A stretch of 64,000 nucleotides of DNA. It comes from Castor canadensis (Eukaryota; Chordata; Mammalia; Rodentia; Castoridae). Position 1 is the first letter of the stretch. The number at the start of each line of letters is the position of its first letter. Shown in pieces: positions 11,941-25,100 of the stretch. The DNA lies in contig NC_133389.1 of NCBI RefSeq assembly GCF_047511655.1, forward strand, positions 43,434,295-43,498,294. The letters are read 5' to 3'. A program made the position numbers and the translations under genes. Under the pieces are notes generated by a model. The model worked only from the letters and a program-made list of their open reading frames with translations, did no database searches and was not told the origin of the DNA.

Positions 11941-12719
11941 CTTTAGTTCTCTTTATACACCTGAAATTCAGCAATTAACATTTGAAAACACTTATCCTCC
12001 TCCCCCAACTTCATCATCACCTACATCAAGTCCTACTGATATCACTGAGCTCAGGGGGAGTGTGACAGGAAAAATGATGCTAAAGTCCCCATTGTAAGAG
12101 TCATTAGTGTTTACAAAACCTAAACATGATGGCATTATTGTGCCATCTAGAATATCCAGGATATTACCTGCCATGCACAATTATAATTAGGGAGAATGGA
12201 GTGATTTTAATGAGATTTGGTCTCATAGATTGTAGTTGTCCTAGGGAAAAAACAAGATAACAATAAAAAGTACGGCTTTATGTGTAACAAAAAGAAAGCA
12301 ATAAAAAAATTGCATCCCAGCTATTTCTTTATTATTTTACTTTTATGAGATCGATATATGTTGGGAATTTCCTTGGGTTGTCTAGAGGACTAAACCCCAG
12401 TAGACAGAAAATAATAGGGAGTAGACACAATGCACCTGTGAAGTTGCTGCTGTAAACCGGAATGCCAGATCTGTGGCAAAGCTACAGTGCTCTATGGGAC
12501 AGACTACACCTAGATGCTCAGATGGGGAGATAACTCCTGATGGGTGTGATCTGTGTGCATGTTCATGCCCTCCGATTTGCCAATGGCACCCAAGAAGGCA
12601 TCACTTCCTTGCATGGAGTTCATGCACAATTTATGTTTATACCTGGGGGCAAGGCAGGTTAATAAGGCCAAGAAGGAGGGGAGGCCGTGGGAGTGCATAA
12701 TAACTGGGGAGAACTTCAT

Positions 12720-13128
12720 AGTATCAACCTGGGGGGAAAGGGAGGAGGGCTGAGGATGGAGGGTGTTCCCTTCTGCTTTTGCTTATGTGTTAAGTGACAG
12801 GAGAAATTTTGAAAGGTGCTATGAGGAGGAGCTAGTGGCTGGATTTGGGGTGCTCTAGACCTCACTCTTCCCACTTGTAGGAAATCCTCTTTACATTCAG
12901 AGGTAACTGGATTGGAAGGAGGAACTGGCCAGAGAATAGGAGGAAAGCAATTCTGTTGCTCCTCCTCCTGTTTATCACTTGCTTCTTGACCTTCTTCCAA
13001 AGCCATCTCAGCTGTGCCAAGGTAGCCACAGAACATCCTGACAAGTTCCAGGCTCTGCTTAGTTGCCCTGTACATCTCAGGTCACCCCATTATCTGGTCA
13101 CCATCCCTGGCCATTGGGACCACTTCTG
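12720..13128 (+). promoter_or_regulatory. DSC1: DSC1 promoter and 5' untranslated region (approximate)
   Basis: This is the sequence directly before the DSC1 ATG. It has very few CpG dinucleotides and no clear TATA box. I cannot fix the transcription start. The ATG context is CTTCTG-ATG-G: G at +4 favours initiation, but C at -3 is weak. CpG-poor promoters are usual for tissue-restricted genes, and DSC1 is known from suprabasal epidermis. The extent is inference. Confidence 0.4.
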
Positions 13129-13191
13129 ATGGCTGTGGACTCCGCTGCCCCAGGGAGCATCTTCTGTAAGCAGCTCCTTTTCTCTCTCCTG
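13129..13191 (+). CDS. DSC1: DSC1 exon 1: start codon and signal peptide
   Basis: Codes residues 1-21, beginning [18 protein letters not shown]. This is nearly identical to the human DSC1 N-terminus and holds the basic region and first half of the hydrophobic signal core. Ends in phase 0 at a GTGAGT donor. The ATG is chosen because it aligns with the human start. Confidence 0.95.
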
Positions 13192-16100
13192 GTGAGTAAC
13201 ATCCAAAGGATTAGGGAATCAAGCATGTCACTACCCGCTTCCTCCCTCCAGTTTGGGCTTGAAAGAGAGAAGTGGGGGGTGGAATTGGAAAGGGAGCAAG
13301 GCAGGGCACATAGACTGTGAAAACAAAAGCAGATCTGAGAAAATTTAAGGAAAGAGTTGAGAGCCTTGTAATCCAGGTTGGGGAGGGTTTAGCTAACTCT
13401 TCAAGTGCCTGTCACCAACATGGTAAGGCTTTGCAAGGGAATGCCATGTTCAGTCTTGCTGTTGTGTGTTTCTCAGGAATAGTGGAATAAATTCAGTCCT
13501 TTGGCATTAGGCCCAGAAGGTTCTGAGATTTGTTTAGTTACTAGTCATTAAATATCTCATGTGTTTAACATGTTTCATTCCACTGAGCCACAAGAAAAGG
13601 AAAAGAATTCTTGGTGAGTATAGGAATTATTGAAGACTTTCTTAATTTATGCAGAAAAAGCTAAGAGATGGGCAGATTTCTTAGTTGAAGCAAGCATTTT
13701 GACTCAAGGAAAATAATAAAGCAAAATGTGACAGCATTGAAAATGCCATTTACTTGATTTCCACTTGGATTCTCAATAGCTTTGCAACTGTGGATAAGAT
13801 GCTAGTTTTTGTTTGATGGGAAGAGAAGAACCATGAAATTCTTTTTTTTTCCATTTTACCAAAATATTTTAGTTTTAAATTATGTTTTCAGAATTTGAAG
13901 GTTTTACTACATGGGGGTACTTTCTCCATATAAATACAATGTAGGTTTGATGGTCAACTTCCCATCCTATAACTGATGGGGGAGAAGAGAACTCAGAGAC
14001 CACCTTGAGTTAGCATTACTCAGGTAAAATGTTTTTCCAGGGAGTCCTTGCAGATTTCTTTTGGTTTTCATCCCTGCTCTGCCCAGTGTCCTTTGATTTA
14101 TCCAATACCCATTCATCCTTGACCTCCATTCTGACTAAAAGGGTTACTGATCACAACTCTTTTCAAATTACTTAGCACTGATTTAAGTGAAGCCTGAAAG
14201 CCTCCATTGGCTCTGCCTGTGAGGGGCATCATAAAGGTGGGGACCTGGGACAGGAAGGAGAGAAGATGAGGGTGGGAGTGGGAACATCGATATATTGTAT
14301 GACATACATACACATACAAACACACATATACATGCATACACGTTAGGTATATGTATAAGCATATTCATATGTAAGTGTGCATATATGCATGTACACATAT
14401 ATTTCTGATTAGAATGTGTTTTTTCCCACAGTGTATATTTAGACCACTACTAGTGGAAGGCTTAATCCTCAGAAAGTTCTTTAGATATAATTTAGTGCAT
14501 TTCTTGACATTAGAGATGAACATATTTAAAATATCAAATAAAAAAGAATGTCGTATTTTAATAAGTGAGTATTTAAGTTAAATTAAATTAAAATGTGACT
14601 CTTAAAATTTCAAATTGTCATATTATCTGCCTAACATATTTGTAAAATTACAATTTGTTTAAATAGGCTGTTACCAATATGTCCAATGTACTTGAGCTGA
14701 GTTAGAAAAGAGGCATATATTCTTAACATGAATGTTAATCCCTTTGCTTTCCTCTGCACAATAATTCTGGAAATATGTTGTCAGAGAAACACTTATGATA
14801 AAATAGACCTATGTAGTTTTGGGAAATCTAGCTGTGATTTGTTTTATATTTAAATGATTAAGATGTAGTCATTTTGCTAGACAACAAAAGAAGAAAAATA
14901 TGTTTTGAACTTATAGAGGCCTGGAACTGGTAACTTTTATTTTTCAGATAATATGTTTTCTTTGCACTACCTAGTCTTTTAGAACAGTAGTTGTGTCTTG
15001 AATTTAATTAAAATTTTTTACCCATTTGAAGATTCATCTTTATATTTTGAGAGATATTTCTGTTTAAGAAAAGTGATTTGAGAACAGTGACTGTCTGTGG
15101 GTATTATTTTTTATGAGGTTAAAAAAGGCCTCATGTTTTTTCTTACTTCACCTTCAAATAGTGAACATGATGGTTGGAGAATTGGTACAAATATGTGACC
15201 ATTGAATGCTACAGTTAAGTACTTTCTTCAGGCTCATCAGAACAGCACGTATTAATAGTCTTAGAAGTAATAGTAGATTCTATATAAATTCAGTGGTTTA
15301 CAACACACTTTCTTGCAATTATACAATATGATGATAGATTCTAAAAATGATTCACTTGTTTTTCGTAGATACTAAATGTCTATGGTGTCCCTAAAGCCAC
15401 GTTTTTGTCAATAACTTGTAAAATACGGAAAAGTTGAAACTTAAAAAGTCAATTTGTTTCCAAAATTGACAATGTTTTTTATCAAGAAGACAAAACTGTA
15501 ATGTGAAAATGCATGATCAAATATAATTCCTGATTTTTTCTTCATTTTGAGGTTCTGGAATTATTTTGTGATGCTTGTGAGAAAGTTTCTCTTCATGTTC
15601 CCGCTCATCTTCAGGCTCAAACGCTTGTAGGCAAAGGTGAGAAATGTGTCGAGAATTTAATAGTTACAACTTGTCACTATTTGCTTCAGGCTGCTCCTGT
15701 AAGGTTTGGGATAAAAGCCATATGGTAGTGATCTGCCATTAAAATTGGCCCTCCAATGAAAGATAGGATACTTGTTTTCTGGGGGCAGTTAAAAATAATT
15801 AGGATACCAAAGTTAGTTACATACTTTTCTTGCCAGAAAAATGAGCAAATTATCTTAGCTCATACAAAGCAAAGCATCAAGGCTAGATACATATTTTAAT
15901 TCACATTAACTACTCTGTTGTCAAAATTCTAATGCTGTTTCTTTACTTGATTAGATGTGAAATAAATGTGTCAAAATTTAATCTAAATAAGATTTGTACT
16001 CAAGTTTGGTAACAATGAACAGTGTTCACCAAGAATTTATATGACCTATTTCACAGAATAGCTTGTGAAAGTCAAATAAAATTTCAATGAATCTTACTAT

Positions 16101-19100
16101 CAAGATCATCAATACTTATTAGGCATTGAGTTTATTAACATCAAAAAGATGTTTTGCAAAGATTGCTTGCAATACTATTAAGAAATATTGCTTAAGAATA
16201 AGCCAGTTTTCTTACTGTTGCAATAGTCTTAACTACAAAAGACTTAATGCAAATAAATCCACAATCTATAGATGTCATATAATTATAACAGGTGATAGAA
16301 AGCAATAATTTATTGATAAATCAACAGTCTGACATAAAACAACAAATTTCTTGGTGGCTATAAATGTGCATTTCTGTCCGTCTACCTATCTAGCCATCCA
16401 CCCATCCATTTGTATCTATAGATCTCTAGGTGGTCTTGGATTTACAATGGGGTCACATCCTGATAAACTCATTATAGTTGAAAACATTTTAAGTGGAAAT
16501 GCATTTAATACACTAACCTACCAAACATAGTAGCTTAGGAACACAATCCACTGTAGAGTTTCAGTTGTTTCCCCTTCTAATCACAATGCTTACTAGGACC
16601 TGCAGCTCACTGTCACGGCCCAGCATGCAGAAAGAGGACCCTATCACATTTACTAGACTAAGAAAAGGTCGAAATTAAAATTCAAAATTCAAAGCACAGT
16701 GTCTACTGAATGCATATCGCTGTTATCATAAAATTAAACCATTGTAAGTTGAGGAACATCTGTGTGTGTATATATGTGGGTTGTATGTGTATACACAGAT
16801 ATATCAATACGCACATATATACATACTCACAAATGCATGAATAATAGGCAAAATGGAAATAGACTAAATCCAATGACACTGGGCAAACAGTTTCTTAATT
16901 CATGAGAAATTAATGGGAAAAATGACTCCAATAATTTAATTACTTAATTTTCATCTTTTAGACAGCAGGGGCCCAAGTGTAACCGCCTTCCTCTGTCTCC
17001 TGCACTCACTAGCAGTTGCCTTTCCCGTAAAACTTGTTCTGTGCCTGTTTCATCTGACAAATGCTGTGAAATTTCTTCCCTGCAGTGAATCTGGAGGAGT
17101 GTCTCAGGTTGCCCAGCCTAATCCAGTCCAGCGACCCAGCCTTTAGAATTCTAGAAGATGGTTCCATTTACACAACACATGACCTGCTTTTGTCTTCTGA
17201 AAGGAAGAGTTTTTCTGTTTTACTCTCTGACAGTCAGACGCAGGAACAAAAAGAGATAGAAATTGTACTGTCAGCAAAAGAAAAAAAGGTATACCAGGCA
17301 AGATTTAAGTAGCCTTGTATAGTAATATTCTTAGGAGTAGTTCATTTCATAGGCTTTTTTTCAGGTTAAATTGTCCTTGAATGATCATGTTTGCTTTTTC
17401 TACTTATAACGAACAGAAATGAAGCCTAGACTGTTGAGGAGTAGAGGTATTTATACAGTTGTGTAATGTTGAATGACTCTGAGCCAGGGAGCAAAGTCAG
17501 ACTATCAAAGGTTTCAGATAGTATTTTGAGGTGTGGCAGTCAGAACAACCAATATGAAGAACAAGGACAAGACTGGGTCAGGTCTTAAACTCACAGAAAA
17601 TGAACATGGTTAGAGATGTGACACCCCCTGTGTGGTTATTTCCAGGTGACTGTGGATTTGTGTCTCTTTAAATGGGGAAAGAGATTGCCAAAAATCTGTT
17701 CCTATCTTATCAGAAAAGTCCATGGGGTCTCTCTTCAGGCAATGAAGTTGTGGCCAGTCCACTGGATGGATTTGAATGTTTTCACTGTTTTGTAATGAAT
17801 GGTGGTGATCAGTCTTGGGCATAAGAAGGCAGAAGGGTGCTGAAATTCATATCTCACTTGAAGTAAACTTAGGACAATGACACTTTGGTCTTATAAAATC
17901 ATTTATCAGTAAGTGATTCACTTTTAAGAGGATTTCCCAGCTAAATTCCTTCTGATTGTAAGTATTTATTTTCAATGAATTCAAAATATGCTTAAGCCTT
18001 AAAAAACATGTTTTTAAAAAATGTAAATTGTGAAGTAGCTCCACATTGCATGAAATAAAATATACTTGAACAAATGGTGCCCTGTGTCTTTTGCACTATA
18101 GACAGGGTTTCCAAAGATTTTGGTGGTACCATTCATTATGAAATAAAATCAATTTTAAATATTTGTTAATGGATTATCTATTTTTTAAGAGGGTCTGTAG
18201 CATCTTAAGGTGACATCTATTCTAATGCTCTATAGATTTCTGATAGTTACCTGATTGAATCAGGAAATATATGGTTCTAGGGAATATAATGCAGTCTGAG
18301 GTCTAATTTTGTTTTTATTGTTGTGTTTGTTACTATTAAAAAATAGAAATGCTTTGGAGGCTATCCATGGCAGTGTTATATGTCATCTTGACTTATTTTC
18401 TTCATATTGATGTATACGTAAAAATCTCAATTCCAAGATTGGTAAAGAATGTTATATTTCTTTGTTTCTTATCAAATGTAGGCTCCTAGGAAGAGACATA
18501 TCAAGGACTCCATCCTCAAGCGCAGTAAGAGAAGATGGGCTCCTATTCCATGTTCTCTGATGGAAAACTCATTAGGTCCATTTCCACAGCACGTTCAGCA
18601 GGTATGTTTCATCTTATTTGATTTCATATGTGGAAAGTTTTTTGGTTGTTGAAATTGTCCATTTGAAAATTGCATAATATATTGAACCAGGGCTTTAAAT
18701 TATTGGTAATAATTGGATTGCTTATTCACCAGAACTAGGGTCACATTGAAGTGACCCAATATATTTTATTGCTTTCTGCCAGAAATCACGTTAAAGACAT
18801 TTTGGATTTCTTATTTCCATATGTTTGCATCCAAATTCACCTAAATACTATGAAAGATTTTGTAGCACCCATCTGCAAAGGGTATGCCTATGGATTTTGC
18901 ATAACTCAACTATTTAAATTAACACTTATCCTCTAAAAATGGTCACTTTTCTGTTTACTAAGTCACATTGTCTCACTGCCACATAATTAGAATGCAAGCA
19001 TAGGACAGTTTTGGAATGATGAAGTTTCTGAATTAATCGGGCAAGAAAAGTTGTATTACTTCCAGAATACTTTTTTAATCAGACATTTTTAAATTCCAAA

Positions 19101-22100
19101 TAACTCAGAATCACTGAAAGCATTAGTATACTTTATATAGGAATAAGAATCTGTGAATAAGAATTGTAAATGCATATTACTCCACAATTTTTATAACTCC
19201 GCAGATAATAAATAATTTAGAATCAAGCAAGTAACACAACCTGTAGCTTTGCAGAATGGATGGAACTAGCAATTTGGAAAACCTAGGAGATGATGGTTAT
19301 ATAAGCAGAAGAAAGAAAGACTAGTAAGAAAGAGAACAAGGGATAAAAATAAACTATCACAGTTTATCACAATGAAGACATTGACTATGACACATTTGCT
19401 TTGCTCCTAATTGTGACTTGTTGTTATAGATCCAGTCAGATGCTGCTCAGAATTACACCATCTTTTACTCCATAAGTGGACCAGGAGTGGACAAAGAGCC
19501 CTTCAATTTGTTCTACATAGAGAAAGACACTGGGGATATTTATTGCACAAGAAGCATTGACCGTGAGCAGTACGATCAGTTTTTGGTAGGATTGCTGAAA
19601 TATTTACTTATAATTACATCTTTATTATTATTGGCTTATTAATATTTTCAGTGTTGCTTTTTTACATAGTAAGACTCAAATATTTGATCTAATATTTGAA
19701 ATGTTATTAATATTCAATGTAAACTTCAAATTTTTATTGGTGCTATTGCTAAAGCAATGGGAAATAACTAACCAGGGAAATAAACCTTGCGAAAAGTATA
19801 GAAAAATACAATGACAGAATTTTAAAGGACAGATTTTGATCTGTGGAATTCTGGAGAAGCAGCAAAGTATTTTATTGAGCTCAGAGTTCTGTATATCAAG
19901 GCGTGGTGGTGCATGCCTGTAGTCCCAGCACTCTGGAGCCTGAGTCAGAAGGGTCATGCGTTCAAGGACAGCCTGGGCTACGTGTTGAGACCCTGCCTCA
20001 AAAAAAAAAAAAGAATTCTCTATAATAAGATACCTTAATTATGCTCAACCACGGCTGTGTGTTGTAAATCACATGAGAATTAAAAGTAAACAAATAAAAA
20101 ACCAAACAAATTGATACTTGGGACCATGTCCAGAAATTCTGACTTAATTGTTTTGTGCTGGGGCCTAGTCACCTGAGGTGATTCAAAATGTATATATACT
20201 GTGGCTGGATCCACTGCTTCAGCCCATTTGCTTCTTTTCTCCTCTCTCTCTCTCTCTCTCTCTCCTTCATTGGTTACAATATTATTTTCTTAGTAATACA
20301 GAACAACTTTACCAATCAATCTTACTCTCTTATCCTACCCAAAGACAAATTCCATCTCTTCTGAAAATCAATCATTTCTTTGTTTCAAATTTCATATCTC
20401 TCGTCAGTGTTCTGACTCTAATCTGAAGGACCAGAGAAACTCTGTTGGGGTGATGGTGAATGATACTGGTTAAACTTTTATTGTCCTGAATTATGAGTGA
20501 AGGTGGTAGTAAAGAAGCTCTTTGCTGAAGGAATTTATAAAAAAGAAACTTATTTGATAAGTGGGCAATCCAGACAGTATTTTTTTAGCAGACATCTGAA
20601 AGTTGAACAGGAAATTGTGGCCACATAAAAGTCAACTCTGAAAGAAATTAACAATTGTGAGGGTGGGGAAGGAGGAGAAGAGCTAAATCCTCCAGGAAGG
20701 CACATCCACAATAGAAAGATCTACTTGTTAAAAAGAAATGACAACGGTTAACCCTGACTAGAGTATAGTCTGACTTTAAGGAAGAATGTGAACTACAAAG
20801 CCATTAGTGAAGACTAGAACAATAAAGACCTTATCATTCATACAAAGGAGACACCGGGACCTCTCCTAGAACGTTTGCCAAAGTATGGTATAAGGTAGCA
20901 TAAGTTTTAAAACAATGCAAAATTTTCATTCTGTATATTTTATAATCAAGTACAATAGTGGAGATTGTTATGACATATTTTCTTTATAAATTTATGCTCC
21001 CTCCCTAATTCTCTAGCTTAGAAACATTTTACTCCTAATAGTATAAAATTGTTACTTAAAAAATAGTTTACCTCAGCTCTTCCAGAAGAGGTAAGCAAAG
21101 CCATTGCAACCATTTATTTTTTATTTTTAGTTTTTGATGCTGGGGATAGAACCAAGGACCTTATGGATGCTCACCACATGCTCTAGCACTGAGCTATACC
21201 TCCAGCCCCACTGGAACAATTTTTACCTTTTTGTCCATAAGCAAAATAAATAATTGATAGAGTATGTAGGTTCCTTGCTGCTTTTACAGCTCCTTCACAA
21301 GAAGCAAAGATGTAACTCTAAAAGTCACTCTATATGTTGCAATATTCATTTCATTATCCATTCTGCTGTGAGGTGACCTGATAGGTTCTTATTTTTCAAC
21401 CTTCAGTTTATCCTTGTCTCTTATGGTAGTCATTTTCCAGGAGGAATGGGAGAATATTTTAAAACTAAAAGTAAACTACTTTGCTATTTTTAACATTTTT
21501 AAGGGACAAGTGAGTAACATAGTTTGGAACTTATGCTCAAAGTTAGGCTTTTAAGCAATTTACCCATAAGAATTATCCATGTTTTTCTAATGCCTGTTAA
21601 CAAAGTCAAGACTGAATTGGCATTAAGAAGCAGGACTTGAAAAATAGCAAAATTTATTAAGTGAAGCATAGCAACAAGAAGTAACCCAGGCATGGTGATA
21701 CATGCCTGCAATCCTAGCTACTTGGGATGCAGAGGTAGAAGGATCATGATTTTGAGGCCAGCCTAGGCAAAGTTAGTTAGATTCTACCTCAAAAACAGTA
21801 ATCTGAACAAGAGGGCTTGGGGGCATGGCTCAAGTATAAAACTGTAAAACTCTTTAAAGATATGCTCATGGTGAAGCACACAACATTCATCCTCCAGAAT
21901 TTTGTCCTGGGGATTTTGATGGAATTACCCAATTCTTTGCTTTTATTTAATTTATATAATTGTGAAGTTTTAATAATATATTTAATCAGTTACTGAGAGC
22001 AGCAGCCATGGAGCTAGTCAATACATAGTCTTACTATGTTCCTGTTCTCTCTTGCCTCATGTTGTGTTGTTTAATCTTAGCTCATGGAAATTTTCCTGGG

Positions 22101-25100
22101 CAACTCATTCCATTATCGCAATTTGGGAAGTTTGCCTTAAACCATTGATCTAATTTTGCAGAGATTCATACAACGCAAATTCTCCAAGTTTCTGAAACAG
22201 CAATTGCACAAGAAAAATGCTTTCTTCAACAATTATAAACTATCATATGAAAGAAAGCAGATGCAAACACTTTCTTTCTGAGTTGGTGAGAATCTATACT
22301 TTTGGGAAAATCTACATTAATCTGGTCTCTTCTTAACTATTCAACCAGGATTCCACTATGAAGTAATGTTTATTTGCTTTTTCAGACACACTGATCTATC
22401 CATTGTCTTCATATATGTGTTGCTAATTCACATTCTGTACCTGTTCAGCTTTGGCATTGCTATTCTCGCCTTCTCTGCCCAGTCTACTCTGGTTGCTCTT
22501 ACTGCAAGACCAACCTCAAATTCCAACTTGTATCGACAGCTGTCTGCATTTTCCCAAAGATGACAGCAATTTTAGCAAAATACAGCAGGACTAAAAGAGA
22601 TGAGTTTCTTCAGCATCCAAAAGAATTCAAAGGGGGAAAGGATATCATAATAATATACCCACGATATTTAAATAACATCCTTCTAATGGGCTGAAATCAT
22701 GACTAACAATATTCGTTATTAGTCTTATTATACTGACATTTCAGTCTATTATTGTCACTTTTATTATAGAGCAGTGAGATCTGGTGTGCAAAACCATTAC
22801 TTTTCTTCAGTTTTTTGAATGTGTTACTGTAATGTCTAAATAAGAAAATATTTATGATTACTTTCTCTCTCACATGAACATGAGTGGATTCTTCTAGAGT
22901 GCTGGGCTATGCTTTAATGGTTACCTACTCTCTTAGAGTAGATCATCCTATTTGCAATAGTGGTTTCATTTATGATATACTTTGGAGATACTTGGATCAT
23001 TATGAGAGAAAGGTAAAACCAGAATAGTACCTGAAACAAAATTGTTACATCTGAGTCAGTGGCATGGAAATTATACTTATTTGTAGTCAAATATCAAGAA
23101 ATATTACTATTTCAAACTACAAGTGATCATATGATGGGAAGCAGATGATATTCATTTCTTCTGAAGAGAAAAACTAGCAAAATTTTGGCAAATGATAGCA
23201 AGACAGCATCCTAGTGCTGTTAGAATGAGGTAGAAGAGTTCATTACAAGAGGTACAATTTTTATAGAGTAAACTTAAGGGATAGTTTGTCTTCCTAAAAG
23301 GGAAAGATCTGGCTGGAATTAAATGGAAAAGTTATTTGTTACGAACTTACCCAATGAAAGGTGCTGAGTTACTGGGTTAGGCACTTCAGGGACTCAAATA
23401 CCAGCATGTATAAAGCTTCATGCCTGAGGAGAATTGTAATCTAATAGAGATATAGAACAATTTATACTTTTCTTTAGTCCCAAGTCTCAACATGGCAGCA
23501 TTTTACAAAGAAAAATTCACATGATCTGTATGGGAAGAAAGGGAGGAAGTGGATGGAAGGCTGAATAGTATGACATCTGGATGTCCTAGATGTGGTGATG
23601 AAGGTGCATAGTGGTGTTGTTGTTGGTGGTGGTGATTGATGAGGTGGGGGTAGGGAAGTGGCAATTGTATGTTCCCATATTCCATTTCTGGGTTTGGAAA
23701 TTTATTGAGAAATAAGATAAAGAGAACAAAATGATAGAAATCAAAACATATATTTTATTAATGAAAAGTTCACCTGGTGTTGTTTAGGGAAAAGTGAATA
23801 AAGGGGCAGGGAGAAGATGAATTGCTATTTTAATATATTTTTATCCTAGGTTGGGGTGTAAATTCCTTCCCTTGGAGGGTTAACATGAACAGTTAAATGC
23901 TTTTAACATAATAGTGAGAATTTTGTGTTTACTTTAGTAGGGGACATGTAAGTCACTGAAATATCTGATTAAAATTGTGCTTTTTGAAAATAAAATCTGA
24001 CTTCTGACACTGTCTGAGTAGAAGAGAAGGTCAGTTTGGACAACTTTAGGAAAGTTTGTAAAGTTACATGTAGGACCCATCTGGAGTCACATAGGACAAT
24101 GTCAGTGAGAATAGAAAAGAGAAGACTGATGACAGAGACACAAAAAATGCCATAATCTCTAGAACTTGGAAACTGACTAGTAAGGCTAATAAGGGAAAAA
24201 GAAGAGTTTGATACTTGGGATTATAGTCATAGTCCACTCTAGAAATAATTGCAGTAGGAAAATCAGGAAGAATTCTTATAAAGAACTGAGTCAATACAGA
24301 GCTCACTTTGAGCAGGTTTACTTGGGTCTGTCAAGTGAAGACAGTTTATCTAACTCAACAACTATTTATTGAACACTTACTGTGTACAAAACACGTAAGA
24401 AGAATGCAAAAATAATTTGATGGAATTCAAAGGGGAAAGACATTATATCCTGGCAGTGGGACCAAGATCATTTTGAGATGAAATATACATACACACATAT
24501 ACATATATATGCTTTTACTAGCATTTTAAAGAAAGAAATACATGTTTATGGTAGAAAGATGAGAAAATACATGAAGATACATCACTTGGAGATATTTGTG
24601 ATACATATTTACATATATATAAATTTATAAATAAATAGAATTGTGTTTTCATAAACTTTAAAAAAATGCTTGTTACTAGTACAATGGAGAAAGTCTATAT
24701 GCATTTTAACTAGTAGAGCAGTATGCAGGTAATTCAGAGAACACCTGGAGTTCATGGTGGTTGGAGTGCATGGTACTTAGTGGTAGAATAATGAGAAGTA
24801 ACTCCTGAAGGCGTTGTGAAGCCATGTGGCCGTCATGCACTGTGCCTGTGTATGACCTCTCTACTGCATCCTTTCTTACAGATATTTTTGAGGATTTTTT
24901 TTTAGTGACTCATTTTACCCATCTGCTAAGCTTACTTGTGTGCATAATTTGTCATTTGGGGACAAGCCAATGGTGCTTTCCTTTCTTTTAGGTCTATGGC
25001 TATGCAACAACTGCAGATGGCTACGCACCTGATTATCCACTCCCCTTGTTATTCAAAGTCGAAGATGACAACGATAATGCTCCATATTTCGAAAACAAAT

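Larger units (their letters stand above)
19586..24991 (+). other. DSC1: DSC1 intron 5
   Basis: 5.4 kb. Holds a B1-like SINE (19901-20012), a CT repeat (20242-20264), an antisense ID (21121-21210), a B1-ID SINE (21684-21850), L2/MIR-like remnants near 23345-23465 and 24340-24420, and a GGT/GTT-rich patch near 23597-23640. I see no coding exon in the rest. Confidence 0.75.

Noticed and set aside
12716-13075. 119-codon minus-strand frame before DSC1
   Set aside because: It lies over the DSC1 promoter and 5' UTR and shows no recognisable domain; chance frame.
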